35,170 nt of DNA from a virus, in the IMG/VR virus record IMGVR_UViG_3300010368_000041, positions 1 to 35,170 of that record; one strand, 5' to 3'. The notes beneath the pieces were generated by a model. It was given only the letters and a program-made list of their open reading frames with translations. It had not been told where the DNA came from and made no database searches. Made by a program: the position numbers and the translations under genes. Of the stretch, positions 24,268 to 31,329 are shown piece by piece. Within the stretch, counting starts at the first letter, position 1. Each line of letters starts with the position of its first letter.

Positions 24268-27200
24268 TTAAAATATTCCAAATAATGTTTTTACTAATGC
24301 TGCATACATAAATGTCTGATTACTATCAGCTCTTGCATCAGCATATTGATCAGCAGTTTTATCTGCAAGAACAATTTGTAAGGCTCTGTTTTCTGCACTC
24401 TCACTAGCTTTAAAAGCATAGTCTAACATATCTCTTTCACGTTGCCACACTTGATCTAATGTAGCCTGAGTCATGCTGTTTGAGGCTAGTGCGTCAGCTG
24501 CATTAGCTGCATTTTGTGCTGCTGTATTAGTAAGCTCAACACCCTGTCTCCACTCAGCATTAGCCTGTGCTATTACTAACTGGTTCTTAGCATTAAACTG
24601 ATCTCTTTGATTTTCTATTTCTGTATTAAATTTTTTAGCGGCATTAAGTTCACCAGCATTAAACTGATTAGTAGCATTTTTTTGAGCAACATTAAACTGT
24701 TGGACTTGTGTATTTAAGTTAGCCATAAACTGTTTAGTTTGATTCTCACTACTTGCATTAAATTGTTTAGCTGCATTTTCTGATGCTTGATCAGATAGTA
24801 ATGCTTGTTGCATAGCTTGAGCTTTAAACATAGTAGCTTGTTGATCATTACTTAAGTTAGCCATGTCCATAGATAAGAAAGCTTGAGCATTAGCTACTTT
24901 AGCTTGTTGTTCATTAGATAGGTTAGCCATATCCATTGATGCTACAGCTGCAGCATTTTGTAATGTAGCTGCCTGTTCTGAATTAAGTTCTGCTAAACCT
25001 ATAGTCTTCATAAGCTCAGAGTTATTTATCTTAGCTTGTTCCTGTGCAGTAAAGGTTAGGTTATTAGCATCAGCAAAACGAGAAGCATTTTGTATAGCTA
25101 CTTGTTGCTTGTTATCTATTTGTTTACCTTGCAGTGCTGCTTCAAGTTGAGCATTAACGACATAGGCTTGCTGTTTAGCATTAAGATTAGCTACTTCTAT
25201 TTGCATAGTATTAGCGTTATCTTGTAGTATACCTTGCTGTTTATTATTAAGGTTAAGATTAGATACTTCAGCATAACGAGCAGCTTCTACTATATTAGCT
25301 TGCTGTTGATTAGATAAATTCTGACCCTGCAATGCAGCTTTAATTTGTGCATTAGCTAAAGTTGTTTGCTGTACGTTAGATAAGTTTTGAGATTGTAAAG
25401 AAAATGAGTTAGTACTATTCTGTAACATAGCCTGTTGCTCATTGTTTAAATTTTGTAATGCGAGTCCCTGTTGAGCAGCAGCATTAGATAAAGCAACCTG
25501 TTGTCTATTATTTAAGTTTTGCATATTCATAGTTGCAAAAGTTTGTGCATCTTGTGTAGCTATAGGTAATGCTGATTCCATTGCAGCTTGTAGTATAGCT
25601 GAAGCAGCCATAGTACTACCACCCATACCACGAGATAGCATTGCCTGGTTAGCAGCTCTTATAGCTCCTGCAGCCCATGCTGGAGTGCCATCATCAAAGT
25701 CCTTCATCAAAGAACTTAATTGTCCTTGTACAGTACTCTGAGCGTCTACATCACCTTGTGCAGCCTGTGCTAAAGTCTCAGCATCTACAGTAAATTTTTC
25801 TAGTTTAGCAGCAACTGCTGGTGCATCTAAGCCACCTTCATCTGTAACATTAGCAGCTTGTGCCATGTCTGATTCTTTAATTTGTGCAGCGTCAGGTAGC
25901 TCTTCTGGTTTAACTGTAGTAGTAGCAGCAACAATATTGTCTGGTACTTCAGCCTGAGCAATCTTAGCTTTAACTGCTTCTTCATCTAGTCCCTGTGCCT
26001 CTGCTAATTCTTTTGAGTCTACAGTTCTTTCCCCAGCTACATATTCTTTAATTCTTTTTGGGTCAAAGTCTACACCATCAGCCTTAGCATCTTCTGATAG
26101 TTCACCTTCAGCACCTTCAAAAGTAGAACCATCTGATAATTCACCCTCTGCACCTTCTACTCTGTCTGCTTCTTCTCTAGCTTTATCTTCTACTGAAGTG
26201 GCTTCATAAGTTTCTGCTTCTGCTGGGTCAGGAGTATTTTCCCAAGTTGTTTTATATGTATTATATTTACTTCTAGCATTTGCATAAGTTTGATTAGGAT
26301 TTAATGCTAACTCATCATTTACAAATTCTTGAAGAGTTTTTAAAGGTTCTTTTGTTGGAGCTTTAACTACATCTGATTCAGCAGCTGTTGATGCATTAAC
26401 TTTATCTATAGTGCCTACTTCACCAGTGCCTGTAGCAATAGAAGTACCAGTTGCATTAGGATCTGATTCTTTTACAGTTTGTTGTGTTATTTGTGCTGCA
26501 GGATCTGCTAAAGTATCTTTCTGTAATTTTCTAGCATCATCAGACATTGTTTTTTGATCTGCTGCTATTTCTTCAAATCTTTCAGTTATTTTTCTCTGTT
26601 CACGTACTTGAGCTTCTGCTGCATCTCTTTCAGCTGCAGTAGCAAACTCTTGACCAGCTAACTCACGGTAACTAGAAGTAAACTTTTCTGTTTCTTCAGT
26701 AGTAGTAGTTGTATTATTAGTATTAGTATTGGTATTAGTGTTGGTATTAGTATTACCAGTATTTCCTAAATACTGTTGTTTTTCTTCTTCAGTAATTCCC
26801 CCTGGTCCTTCACTCATTTCTAACTCTTTCTCTATCTGGTTATTTGTATTATTTGTTGAATTAAAATTATTTAGATATCTGTTATAGGCTGCTACACCAG
26901 CACCTGCATCCCAGTTATCGGCTGCCGCACCACCTGCAGGTCTGTTTGCATTTAGCCATTCACTTCTAGATATAGGAGTACCTTGTGTATTAGTAGTTTG
27001 TACCCCATCTTGGCCAAAATCACCAGGAGTTCCAATTTCATCTGGAGACATAAAACCGTTGCCAAAATTGTAACCTTCATTTGTAGTACCTGTGTCTGCA
27101 GTACCTGTATCTGTTACTGTTGTTGTACCTGTACCTATATTTGTAGTATCTGCTGTTGTTGTACCTGTACCTATATTTGTAGTATCTGCTGTTGTTGTAC

Positions 27201-27438
27201 CTGTATCTGTAGTATTTGTGTTAGTTTGAGTGTTATTATTAGAAGTATTATTATTTGTTGAATGCTGGGTATTATCATACTCTCTTTTTGCTTTATTGTA
27301 TGCCTGTCTAGCTCCTCCTGCAAGCCAGTTATCTGCTTGCATATCTCCCATATTAGCTGGTGTATTACGACTTACCCAATCACTATAACTTACAAAACCT
27401 CCATGAGAATAATTTTTAACGTGTTTACTTCTTACCAT
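24268..27438 (-). CDS. Repeat-rich virion protein (1056 aa)
   Basis: Three zones are visible. The N-terminal zone (1-200) has a duplicated module, S-x-S-[DE]-W...N-x-P-A...ADNW-x-AG...AYN, at about residues 16-57 and 155-197, separated by Thr/Gly/Asn low-complexity repeats. The middle (200-600) is acidic. The C-terminal half (610-930) is a run of about 15-20-residue units of the type NLSNQQQANIVEA, rich in Gln, Asn and Ala, predicted as a long helical fibre. The end is compact (YAALVKTLFGIF). Such Gln/Asn/Ala helical repeats suit a tape-measure-like or ejected internal protein. The start ATG has no ribosome binding site but lies just downstream of a strong promoter. Confidence 0.6.
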   Translation of the reverse strand: MVRSKHVKNYSHGGFVSYSDWVSRNTPANMGDMQADNWLAGGARQAYNKAKREYDNTQHSTNNNTSNNNTQTNTNTTDTGTTTADTTNIGTGTTTADTTNIGTGTTTVTDTGTADTGTTNEGYNFGNGFMSPDEIGTPGDFGQDGVQTTNTQGTPISRSEWLNANRPAGGAAADNWDAGAGVAAYNRYLNNFNSTNNTNNQIEKELEMSEGPGGITEEEKQQYLGNTGNTNTNTNTNTNTNNTTTTTEETEKFTSSYRELAGQEFATAAERDAAEAQVREQRKITERFEEIAADQKTMSDDARKLQKDTLADPAAQITQQTVKESDPNATGTSIATGTGEVGTIDKVNASTAAESDVVKAPTKEPLKTLQEFVNDELALNPNQTYANARSKYNTYKTTWENTPDPAEAETYEATSVEDKAREEADRVEGAEGELSDGSTFEGAEGELSEDAKADGVDFDPKRIKEYVAGERTVDSKELAEAQGLDEEAVKAKIAQAEVPDNIVAATTTVKPEELPDAAQIKESDMAQAANVTDEGGLDAPAVAAKLEKFTVDAETLAQAAQGDVDAQSTVQGQLSSLMKDFDDGTPAWAAGAIRAANQAMLSRGMGGSTMAASAILQAAMESALPIATQDAQTFATMNMQNLNNRQQVALSNAAAQQGLALQNLNNEQQAMLQNSTNSFSLQSQNLSNVQQTTLANAQIKAALQGQNLSNQQQANIVEAARYAEVSNLNLNNKQQGILQDNANTMQIEVANLNAKQQAYVVNAQLEAALQGKQIDNKQQVAIQNASRFADANNLTFTAQEQAKINNSELMKTIGLAELNSEQAATLQNAAAVASMDMANLSNEQQAKVANAQAFLSMDMANLSNDQQATMFKAQAMQQALLSDQASENAAKQFNASSENQTKQFMANLNTQVQQFNVAQKNATNQFNAGELNAAKKFNTEIENQRDQFNAKNQLVIAQANAEWRQGVELTNTAAQNAANAADALASNSMTQATLDQVWQRERDMLDYAFKASESAENRALQIVLADKTADQYADARADSNQTFMYAALVKTLFGIF
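26712..26757. repeat. Hexanucleotide microsatellite
   Basis: A degenerate run of GTATTA/GTATTG-type hexamers. On the minus strand it encodes alternating Asn-Thr in the virion protein. Units are six bases, so slippage would vary length but not frame. Confidence 0.7.
27119..27210. repeat. 36-bp tandem repeat
   Basis: Two exact 36-base units at 27119-27154 and 27155-27190, followed by a decayed partial unit. On the minus strand each unit encodes 12 residues rich in Thr, Gly and Asn (TTADTTNIGTGT) inside the linker of the 1056-residue protein. Frame-neutral, so linker length may vary between relatives. Confidence 0.85.
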
Positions 27439-27470
27439 TTGTATAGTCAGTTCTTTTTTTGTGTTGTTTA

Positions 27471-27499
27471 GTTATAACATAAATAATGTTAAATGTCAA
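27471..27499 (-). promoter_or_regulatory. Consensus sigma70-type promoter (leftward)
   Basis: On the minus strand TTGACA (27499-27494), exactly 17 bases, then TATAAC (27476-27471). That is 6/6 and 5/6 consensus with ideal spacing. It would start transcripts near 27464 for the 1056-residue protein and the genes after it, leaving a 5' leader of about 26 bases. It has the same hexamers as the promoter at 14039. Confidence 0.65.
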
Positions 27500-28003
27500 T
27501 TAATTACCAACTAATGGATTGTCTAAAGCTTCTTGTAATCTCATACTTAGACGCTCTTCTAGTTTAGTCATAGCTTCTTCTATACGACTTTCTGTTTCAC
27601 GCATAGTATCTCTTACATCTTTTTCTGTTTCACGATTTAATGCTTCTACTTCTCGCATAGATGCTAGTGTATCTTTTTGTAACTGGTTCATCTCATCAAT
27701 AGCATTCTGAACTTCATTACGTATCTTATCTACATGAGTTTCTACAGTCATTATGTCTTCACGTAGATTGTTTTTAATATCACGAGTATAGTCTATAGCT
27801 TCATCTAATTTAGTCTGTGTCAAAGTATTTTGAGCTGTTATTGTGTCTACATCTATCTCTTGGATAATCTCTTTCATATCCATGTAGTCTTTATAGAACT
27901 CAAAGCCACCCCATAGACCACCACCTAGTGCCGAAACAATTGGTACAAGTAACATAAGCTTGCCACCCTTTATTTTTGCACCTGCTATCTCTACTTCTGC
28001 CAT
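27500..28003 (-). CDS. Membrane-anchored coiled-coil protein
   Basis: A 167-residue protein. Residues about 16-36 form one membrane segment (LMLLVPIVSALGGGLWGG) with positive charges before it. Almost all the rest is a long charged helix with heptad spacing (IDYTRDIKNNLREDIMTVET onwards), a likely coiled coil. It ends 61 bases before the next gene and its stop touches the leftward promoter. The layout, membrane anchor plus long periplasmic or cytoplasmic coiled coil, is compatible with an inner-membrane spanin or an envelope-spanning virion part, but no partner is proven. AGGT precedes the ATG. Confidence 0.65.
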   Translation of the reverse strand: MAEVEIAGAKIKGGKLMLLVPIVSALGGGLWGGFEFYKDYMDMKEIIQEIDVDTITAQNTLTQTKLDEAIDYTRDIKNNLREDIMTVETHVDKIRNEVQNAIDEMNQLQKDTLASMREVEALNRETEKDVRDTMRETESRIEEAMTKLEERLSMRLQEALDNPLVGN

Positions 28004-28011
28004 GTTATACC

Positions 28012-28416
28012 TTAGTTTTCAAATGCTAAACTTCTTAACTTTTTAAGTTCTTGTTGTAGCTTCATTACTTCTAGTTCTTTTTTCTGTAACTCTAACTCAT
28101 ATAATCTGTTACAATCTATTCTTGACTTAACCCTTTTACCTAGTGGTATTATTATTCTACTGTATACACCTATGTCACCAGTTTTTTTACTGTCAGTAGA
28201 TATAGTACCACCCTGTATTATACCTGTAACTCCAAACTCCCACTGTGTCGCAGAGCCTATGGCGTTACTGCAGTCTAGTTCACCAGCTCTAAACTTATCA
28301 GCCTGATAACTCATACTAGAGTTAGGTAGTGATAAACTTAACGAGTTAGATGTAGAGTCTGCCCAACTAGGTATATAGCTACATACAAGTAAACATATAA
28401 TTAATAGTATTCTCAT
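28012..28416 (-). CDS. Exported small protein with C-terminal coiled coil
   Basis: A 134-residue protein with a clear signal peptide (residues 1-19, cleavage after SWA). The mature part is Ser-rich at first, then carries ELDCSNAIG and a Gly-rich beta region (WEFGVTGIIQGG, GVYSRIIIPLG). It ends with RIDCNRLYELELQKKELEV and a helical tail. Two cysteines (in LDCSN and RIDCN) could pair in the periplasm. It is coupled by ATGA to the gene before it. Proteins like this occur, from memory, in other marine phages without known function. Confidence 0.65.
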   Translation of the reverse strand: MRILLIICLLVCSYIPSWADSTSNSLSLSLPNSSMSYQADKFRAGELDCSNAIGSATQWEFGVTGIIQGGTISTDSKKTGDIGVYSRIIIPLGKRVKSRIDCNRLYELELQKKELEVMKLQQELKKLRSLAFEN

Positions 28417-28799
28417 TCGTCTTGCTCTATCTTAGAACATATTCTTGAAGATACTAATGTAACTTGCTCTGTACTCTTGTACACCTTTGACTCTGTACAT
28501 ATATACATAGCCCTTGGTAAGTCTACTGATCTTATGTATACCTCAAATAGTTTTCTTCTACTGAAGGATACTTTTAGTATTCTTGAACTAGAAGCAAATG
28601 GTAATGCTTTCCAGTCTTTCGTAAAGACACCTATCTCATAATACTCTACGTCATCTCTTCTATTAAATAATTTCATCTTTGCTACGTATACATCGTCTAC
28701 ATAAGATGGTACTAGCTTGGGATAGGTAGGTGTCATTTCGTGTGCGTGTAGGGTTGTACAAAAAATAAAACCTAATGCTAGTATTATTTTGCTATACAT
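28413..28799 (-). CDS. Exported Ig-like protein, pilus-chaperone-like
   Basis: A 128-residue protein with a signal peptide (1-19, cleavage after HA). The mature part is nearly all strands: MTPTYPKLVPS, VYVAKMKLFNRRDD, YYEIGVFTKDWKALPFASS, RILKVSF, KLFEVYIRSV, MYICTES. The order and the N-R-x-D and late Arg-x-x-x-x-Cys-x-Glu-Ser features resemble the first Ig domain of PapD-like periplasmic pilus chaperones. The second domain is missing, so it is half length. It overlaps the upstream secreted pilin-like gene by 16 bases. It could also be an unrelated Ig-fold virion protein. Confidence 0.6.
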   Translation of the reverse strand: MYSKIILALGFIFCTTLHAHEMTPTYPKLVPSYVDDVYVAKMKLFNRRDDVEYYEIGVFTKDWKALPFASSSRILKVSFSRRKLFEVYIRSVDLPRAMYICTESKVYKSTEQVTLVSSRICSKIEQDE

Positions 28800-29281
28800 T
28801 CTGCTTTAATTAATGCTGTATAGTTACCTGCTGGTAGAGACTTAGTACTACCATACTGTGCAGTTGACTCTACAGTAAACCATGTGCTACCTGCAAGTGT
28901 CAAGTTAAACTCAGTTACGTTGTTGTATGTAACCTTTGCAGCTTCATATGCTGACATACCTGATACAGATACCTGTCCTACTTTAGTGCTGCCTGTCCAT
29001 GCAACTGAGTCATTAAGTGTTGGGCTTGATGAGAAGCTGTTAGGATGTGTAAACTTAGCTTTGTAGTAGTCTGCCTGTGCTACATCTATTCTAATAGAAG
29101 CCTTTACGCCACCATCTGCTGGTGTTGTAGTTAGCTTATATGGTAATGGGTGTCCGTAGACACCTGCTGTTTCAGTCCATACAGAACATTTGCTTTGTAC
29201 TTGCCCTTGTATTGGTGAGTCCACCGCTAATGCAGAAGACGCTGACATTAACAGTATTGCTGTTGCTAATCTTTTTATCAT
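28784..29281 (-). CDS. Exported pilin-like beta protein
   Basis: A 165-residue protein with a signal peptide (1-19, cleavage after ALA). The mature part is beta-rich and Ser/Thr-rich, with one cysteine near the start (QSKCSVW) and one five residues from the end (KAECIAK) that could form a disulfide. The last strand, PAGNYTALIKAEC, looks like the final G-Y-T-x3-V/I strand of secreted fimbrial-subunit-like proteins. It is paired with the chaperone-like gene next to it. GGAG precedes the ATG. A true pilin is not proven: no usher is seen in the window. Confidence 0.6.
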   Translation of the reverse strand: MIKRLATAILLMSASSALAVDSPIQGQVQSKCSVWTETAGVYGHPLPYKLTTTPADGGVKASIRIDVAQADYYKAKFTHPNSFSSSPTLNDSVAWTGSTKVGQVSVSGMSAYEAAKVTYNNVTEFNLTLAGSTWFTVESTAQYGSTKSLPAGNYTALIKAECIAK

Positions 29282-29293
29282 GATATCTCCATT

Positions 29294-30190
29294 TTATTTA
29301 TCATATTGTGAACGAACTAATGTTCTGTGTAAATTATCTTGTGCTAGGTTTCTTAATGCTCTAGTGTTATCTTTTATCTCTGCGTCTTTTAATTCTATTG
29401 TATCTTCGTAGCTACCACCCTCTATAGTTGCACTGTAGTAACTATCCAGTGTACCTGTAGAAGCTAACTGTTGCATCATGGCGAGTTGTTGCATTGGGTT
29501 AGCTATTTGTTCTGCTGCACCAGCTACAGATAGTGCTTTCTCTAGCTTTAACTCTTCCTGCTCTTCTTCTTTAGCCTCTTGTTCTTTTTTCTCTTCTTCT
29601 TCCTGTTCCTCTGTCTTACGATCCATTTGGTATTGTACCCACTCATCGTAATAAGGATCAGTTATATCTGGTTCATTGTCTAGTAATCCATTATCTAACA
29701 GGTATTTATATAAAGCATCTTTAAAATCTGGGCAGCTAGGGTCAGCTAGTGGTATAAAGCAAGGATCAAACTTGTAGTTGTATGCTACGATTACATCACT
29801 AAGTGTAGCTTTTCCTGTTACGCCTATGTTACCTTCACCCCATGATGTTCCTAATGAAGGTGTAACTAAGTCAAATCCTATTTTAGTGTTACTAGGTAAT
29901 TGATTCCAGTTATCGTGTCTCTCGTATATATTACCTGAACCCTTTAAGTTTTTATTTGTAATAGATACTATAGCATCAGAGTTAGATTCTTTAGTAATTG
30001 TATACTTATGAAAGACACCCTGTACTTGTAATCCTGCTTCAGGTGGAAGAACCTTTGTCATATCCCATTTGTATTTAGTTTTAGCTACATTGTCTGTTCT
30101 ACCGTATATTAAGTCAGAGGATAAGTAAGAGGGCCAACAAAAGCCCACCAACAGCACCAGCACCTGTAGCTGTACTCTTAGTATCTTCAT
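29294..30190 (-). CDS. Exported protein with acidic helical region
   Basis: A 298-residue protein. The N-terminal hydrophobic stretch (residues 5-17) is a signal peptide or anchor. Residues 25-150 are beta-rich with a Gly/Trp-containing core. C-F-I-P-L-x-DPSCPDF brings two cysteines close together, a pattern I recall from unassigned marine-phage proteins. Residues 195-225 are almost pure Glu/Lys/Gln (a charged helix) and the end is helical. I chose ATG 30190 with a strong AAGGAGG upstream; an in-frame ATG ten codons earlier has no site. It overlaps the 200-residue gene before it by 77 bases in another frame. Confidence 0.65.
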   Translation of the reverse strand: MKILRVQLQVLVLLVGFCWPSYLSSDLIYGRTDNVAKTKYKWDMTKVLPPEAGLQVQGVFHKYTITKESNSDAIVSITNKNLKGSGNIYERHDNWNQLPSNTKIGFDLVTPSLGTSWGEGNIGVTGKATLSDVIVAYNYKFDPCFIPLADPSCPDFKDALYKYLLDNGLLDNEPDITDPYYDEWVQYQMDRKTEEQEEEEKKEQEAKEEEQEELKLEKALSVAGAAEQIANPMQQLAMMQQLASTGTLDSYYSATIEGGSYEDTIELKDAEIKDNTRALRNLAQDNLHRTLVRSQYDK

Positions 30191-30716
30191 CCCATTCCTC
30201 CTTCTTACCTGTCTTAGCACCAGGTATTAGATGTGGGTTATTCTTCCATGCTTCTTTAGCTGGTGTACCTACAAGTCCATCGTATGGGCAAGGCGTACCA
30301 GCATTCATCATAGATTCAAACACTCTTTTGTCTTGACAGAGTACTGATACAGCAGCAACCTTCATACCCATGTCATACAAAACTTTAGCATTCTTCAGTC
30401 TTTCACAGTTCATATCTCTAGTTGTAGCACCTGCTGAAAAACCTAGTATCTGTGTCTGTACTGCACCTGATACACCTACTGTACATAAGTCTGAGTTAGA
30501 GTTATTAATGGTAGGTGACATAGCTGAAGGTGGTGGTGATTTAACTGTAGTCTCAGAATTTAAGTTAGAGTTAACTGTAGAGTTTGTGTTACTGTTTGTC
30601 TCTATACAATTAGAATTAGTAGTGCTATCACAACCTTCAGCCATAACCTCTTTAGCCATTAGCCATACAACAATTATAAATATTGCCCAACCGCCATATA
30701 CTAATACTTTTCTCAC
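30114..30716 (-). CDS. Exported protein with terminal membrane segments
   Basis: A 200-residue protein. The N-terminus is a signal or anchor (residues 6-26, ending VMA). A Ser/Thr/Asn-rich linker follows, then a conserved-looking core: DLCTVGVSGAVQTQILGFSA, NCERLKNAKVLYDMGMKVAA, and VLCQDKRVFESMMNAGTPCP. It closes with a Gly-rich hydrophobic tail (VGGLLLALLLIL), probably membrane-buried. Several cysteines sit in the exported part. I recall similar cores in T4-like and other marine phages, always unassigned. The start is GTG at 30716, three bases beyond the previous stop codon's outer end. Confidence 0.65.
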   Translation of the reverse strand: MRKVLVYGGWAIFIIVVWLMAKEVMAEGCDSTTNSNCIETNSNTNSTVNSNLNSETTVKSPPPSAMSPTINNSNSDLCTVGVSGAVQTQILGFSAGATTRDMNCERLKNAKVLYDMGMKVAAVSVLCQDKRVFESMMNAGTPCPYDGLVGTPAKEAWKNNPHLIPGAKTGKKEEWDEDTKSTATGAGAVGGLLLALLLIL

Positions 30717-30719
30717 AAG

Positions 30720-30965
30720 CTATTCCCCATTAAATGTCATCCAGACTGCACCAGCTATAAAGGTAAGTGTAGCAACCGTAAGTATTCTTACTGTTGTATT
30801 CCATATAGACTTACGTGTATCTCTCCACGCATCCAGTAAAGATCTCATCTCTTGTATATCTTTAGCTGCATTCTCATCCGTTAAACCTATGCTCTCTAAA
30901 GCACGTTTAGCTGATCTGTCTAGCATAGCTTCTAGCTCTTCTGCAGAAATTTTAAGATCTGACAT
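30720..30965 (-). CDS. Small membrane protein, DUF6127-like
   Basis: An 81-residue protein. The first 50 residues are helical and charged (SAEELEAMLDRSAKRALESI, then DIQEMRSLLDAWRDTRKS). One membrane segment lies at about 57-77 (VRILTVATLTFIAGAVWM). It resembles DUF6127 small phage membrane proteins, found next to tail or lysis genes. A holin-type function is possible but it has only one segment. It starts directly after the previous stop. Confidence 0.55.
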   Translation of the reverse strand: MSDLKISAEELEAMLDRSAKRALESIGLTDENAAKDIQEMRSLLDAWRDTRKSIWNTTVRILTVATLTFIAGAVWMTFNGE

Positions 30966-31325
30966 TTACCAAGGCATTCCTGTTGAACTAGCTGCTTTAT
31001 CAGCTACTTTTGCGGTTACCTTGTCTTGACGTACTTTCTCAACACGAGCTTTAGCTTCAGCAGCAGTTTCATTTGAACCGTCTTCTTTTTTCTCAATTAA
31101 ACTACTATGCACCCATCCAAGAACATCAGATTCTTTTAGTGATGCGTAAGCTATAAAATCGCTAGAAGATGGGTCGGGATTGCATTTAAGTTTACCGCCA
31201 TCTGATGCTACACAATCAGGTTCATCATTGTCACTGACGATGCAACTCCAATATACTAATTCAACACCTCCTGTTGAGGTATTACGTTCCATATTACTAA
31301 CGCTCCAAGTTGTTGTTTGTGCCAT
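30966..31325 (-). CDS. Tail-associated protein (putative)
   Basis: A 119-residue protein just after the tail-fibre gene, with AAGGA upstream of ATG 31325. The beginning, TTTWSVSNMERNTSTGGV, and YASLKESDVLGWVHSSL match a family of short phage tail proteins that follow tail-fibre genes in many marine phages (from memory). The C-terminal half is a Lys/Glu/Ala helix ending TGMPW. Probably a small tail or fibre-attachment component. Confidence 0.6.
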   Translation of the reverse strand: MAQTTTWSVSNMERNTSTGGVELVYWSCIVSDNDEPDCVASDGGKLKCNPDPSSSDFIAYASLKESDVLGWVHSSLIEKKEDGSNETAAEAKARVEKVRQDKVTAKVADKAASSTGMPW

Positions 31326-31329
31326 TTAT

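Noticed and set aside
27119-27210. CRISPR-like array
   Set aside because: Units are head-to-tail with no spacers and lie in frame within a coding gene.
26983-27471. Cysteine-rich rightward frames opposite the 1056-aa protein
   Set aside because: The cysteine/threonine pattern is the complement of Thr/Gly/Asn repeats, not a real metal-binding protein.
30370-31029. 219-codon rightward reading frame opposite the exported cluster
   Set aside because: It runs antisense to three packed leftward genes that have signal peptides, membrane segments and proper starts; it has no ribosome binding site or domain.
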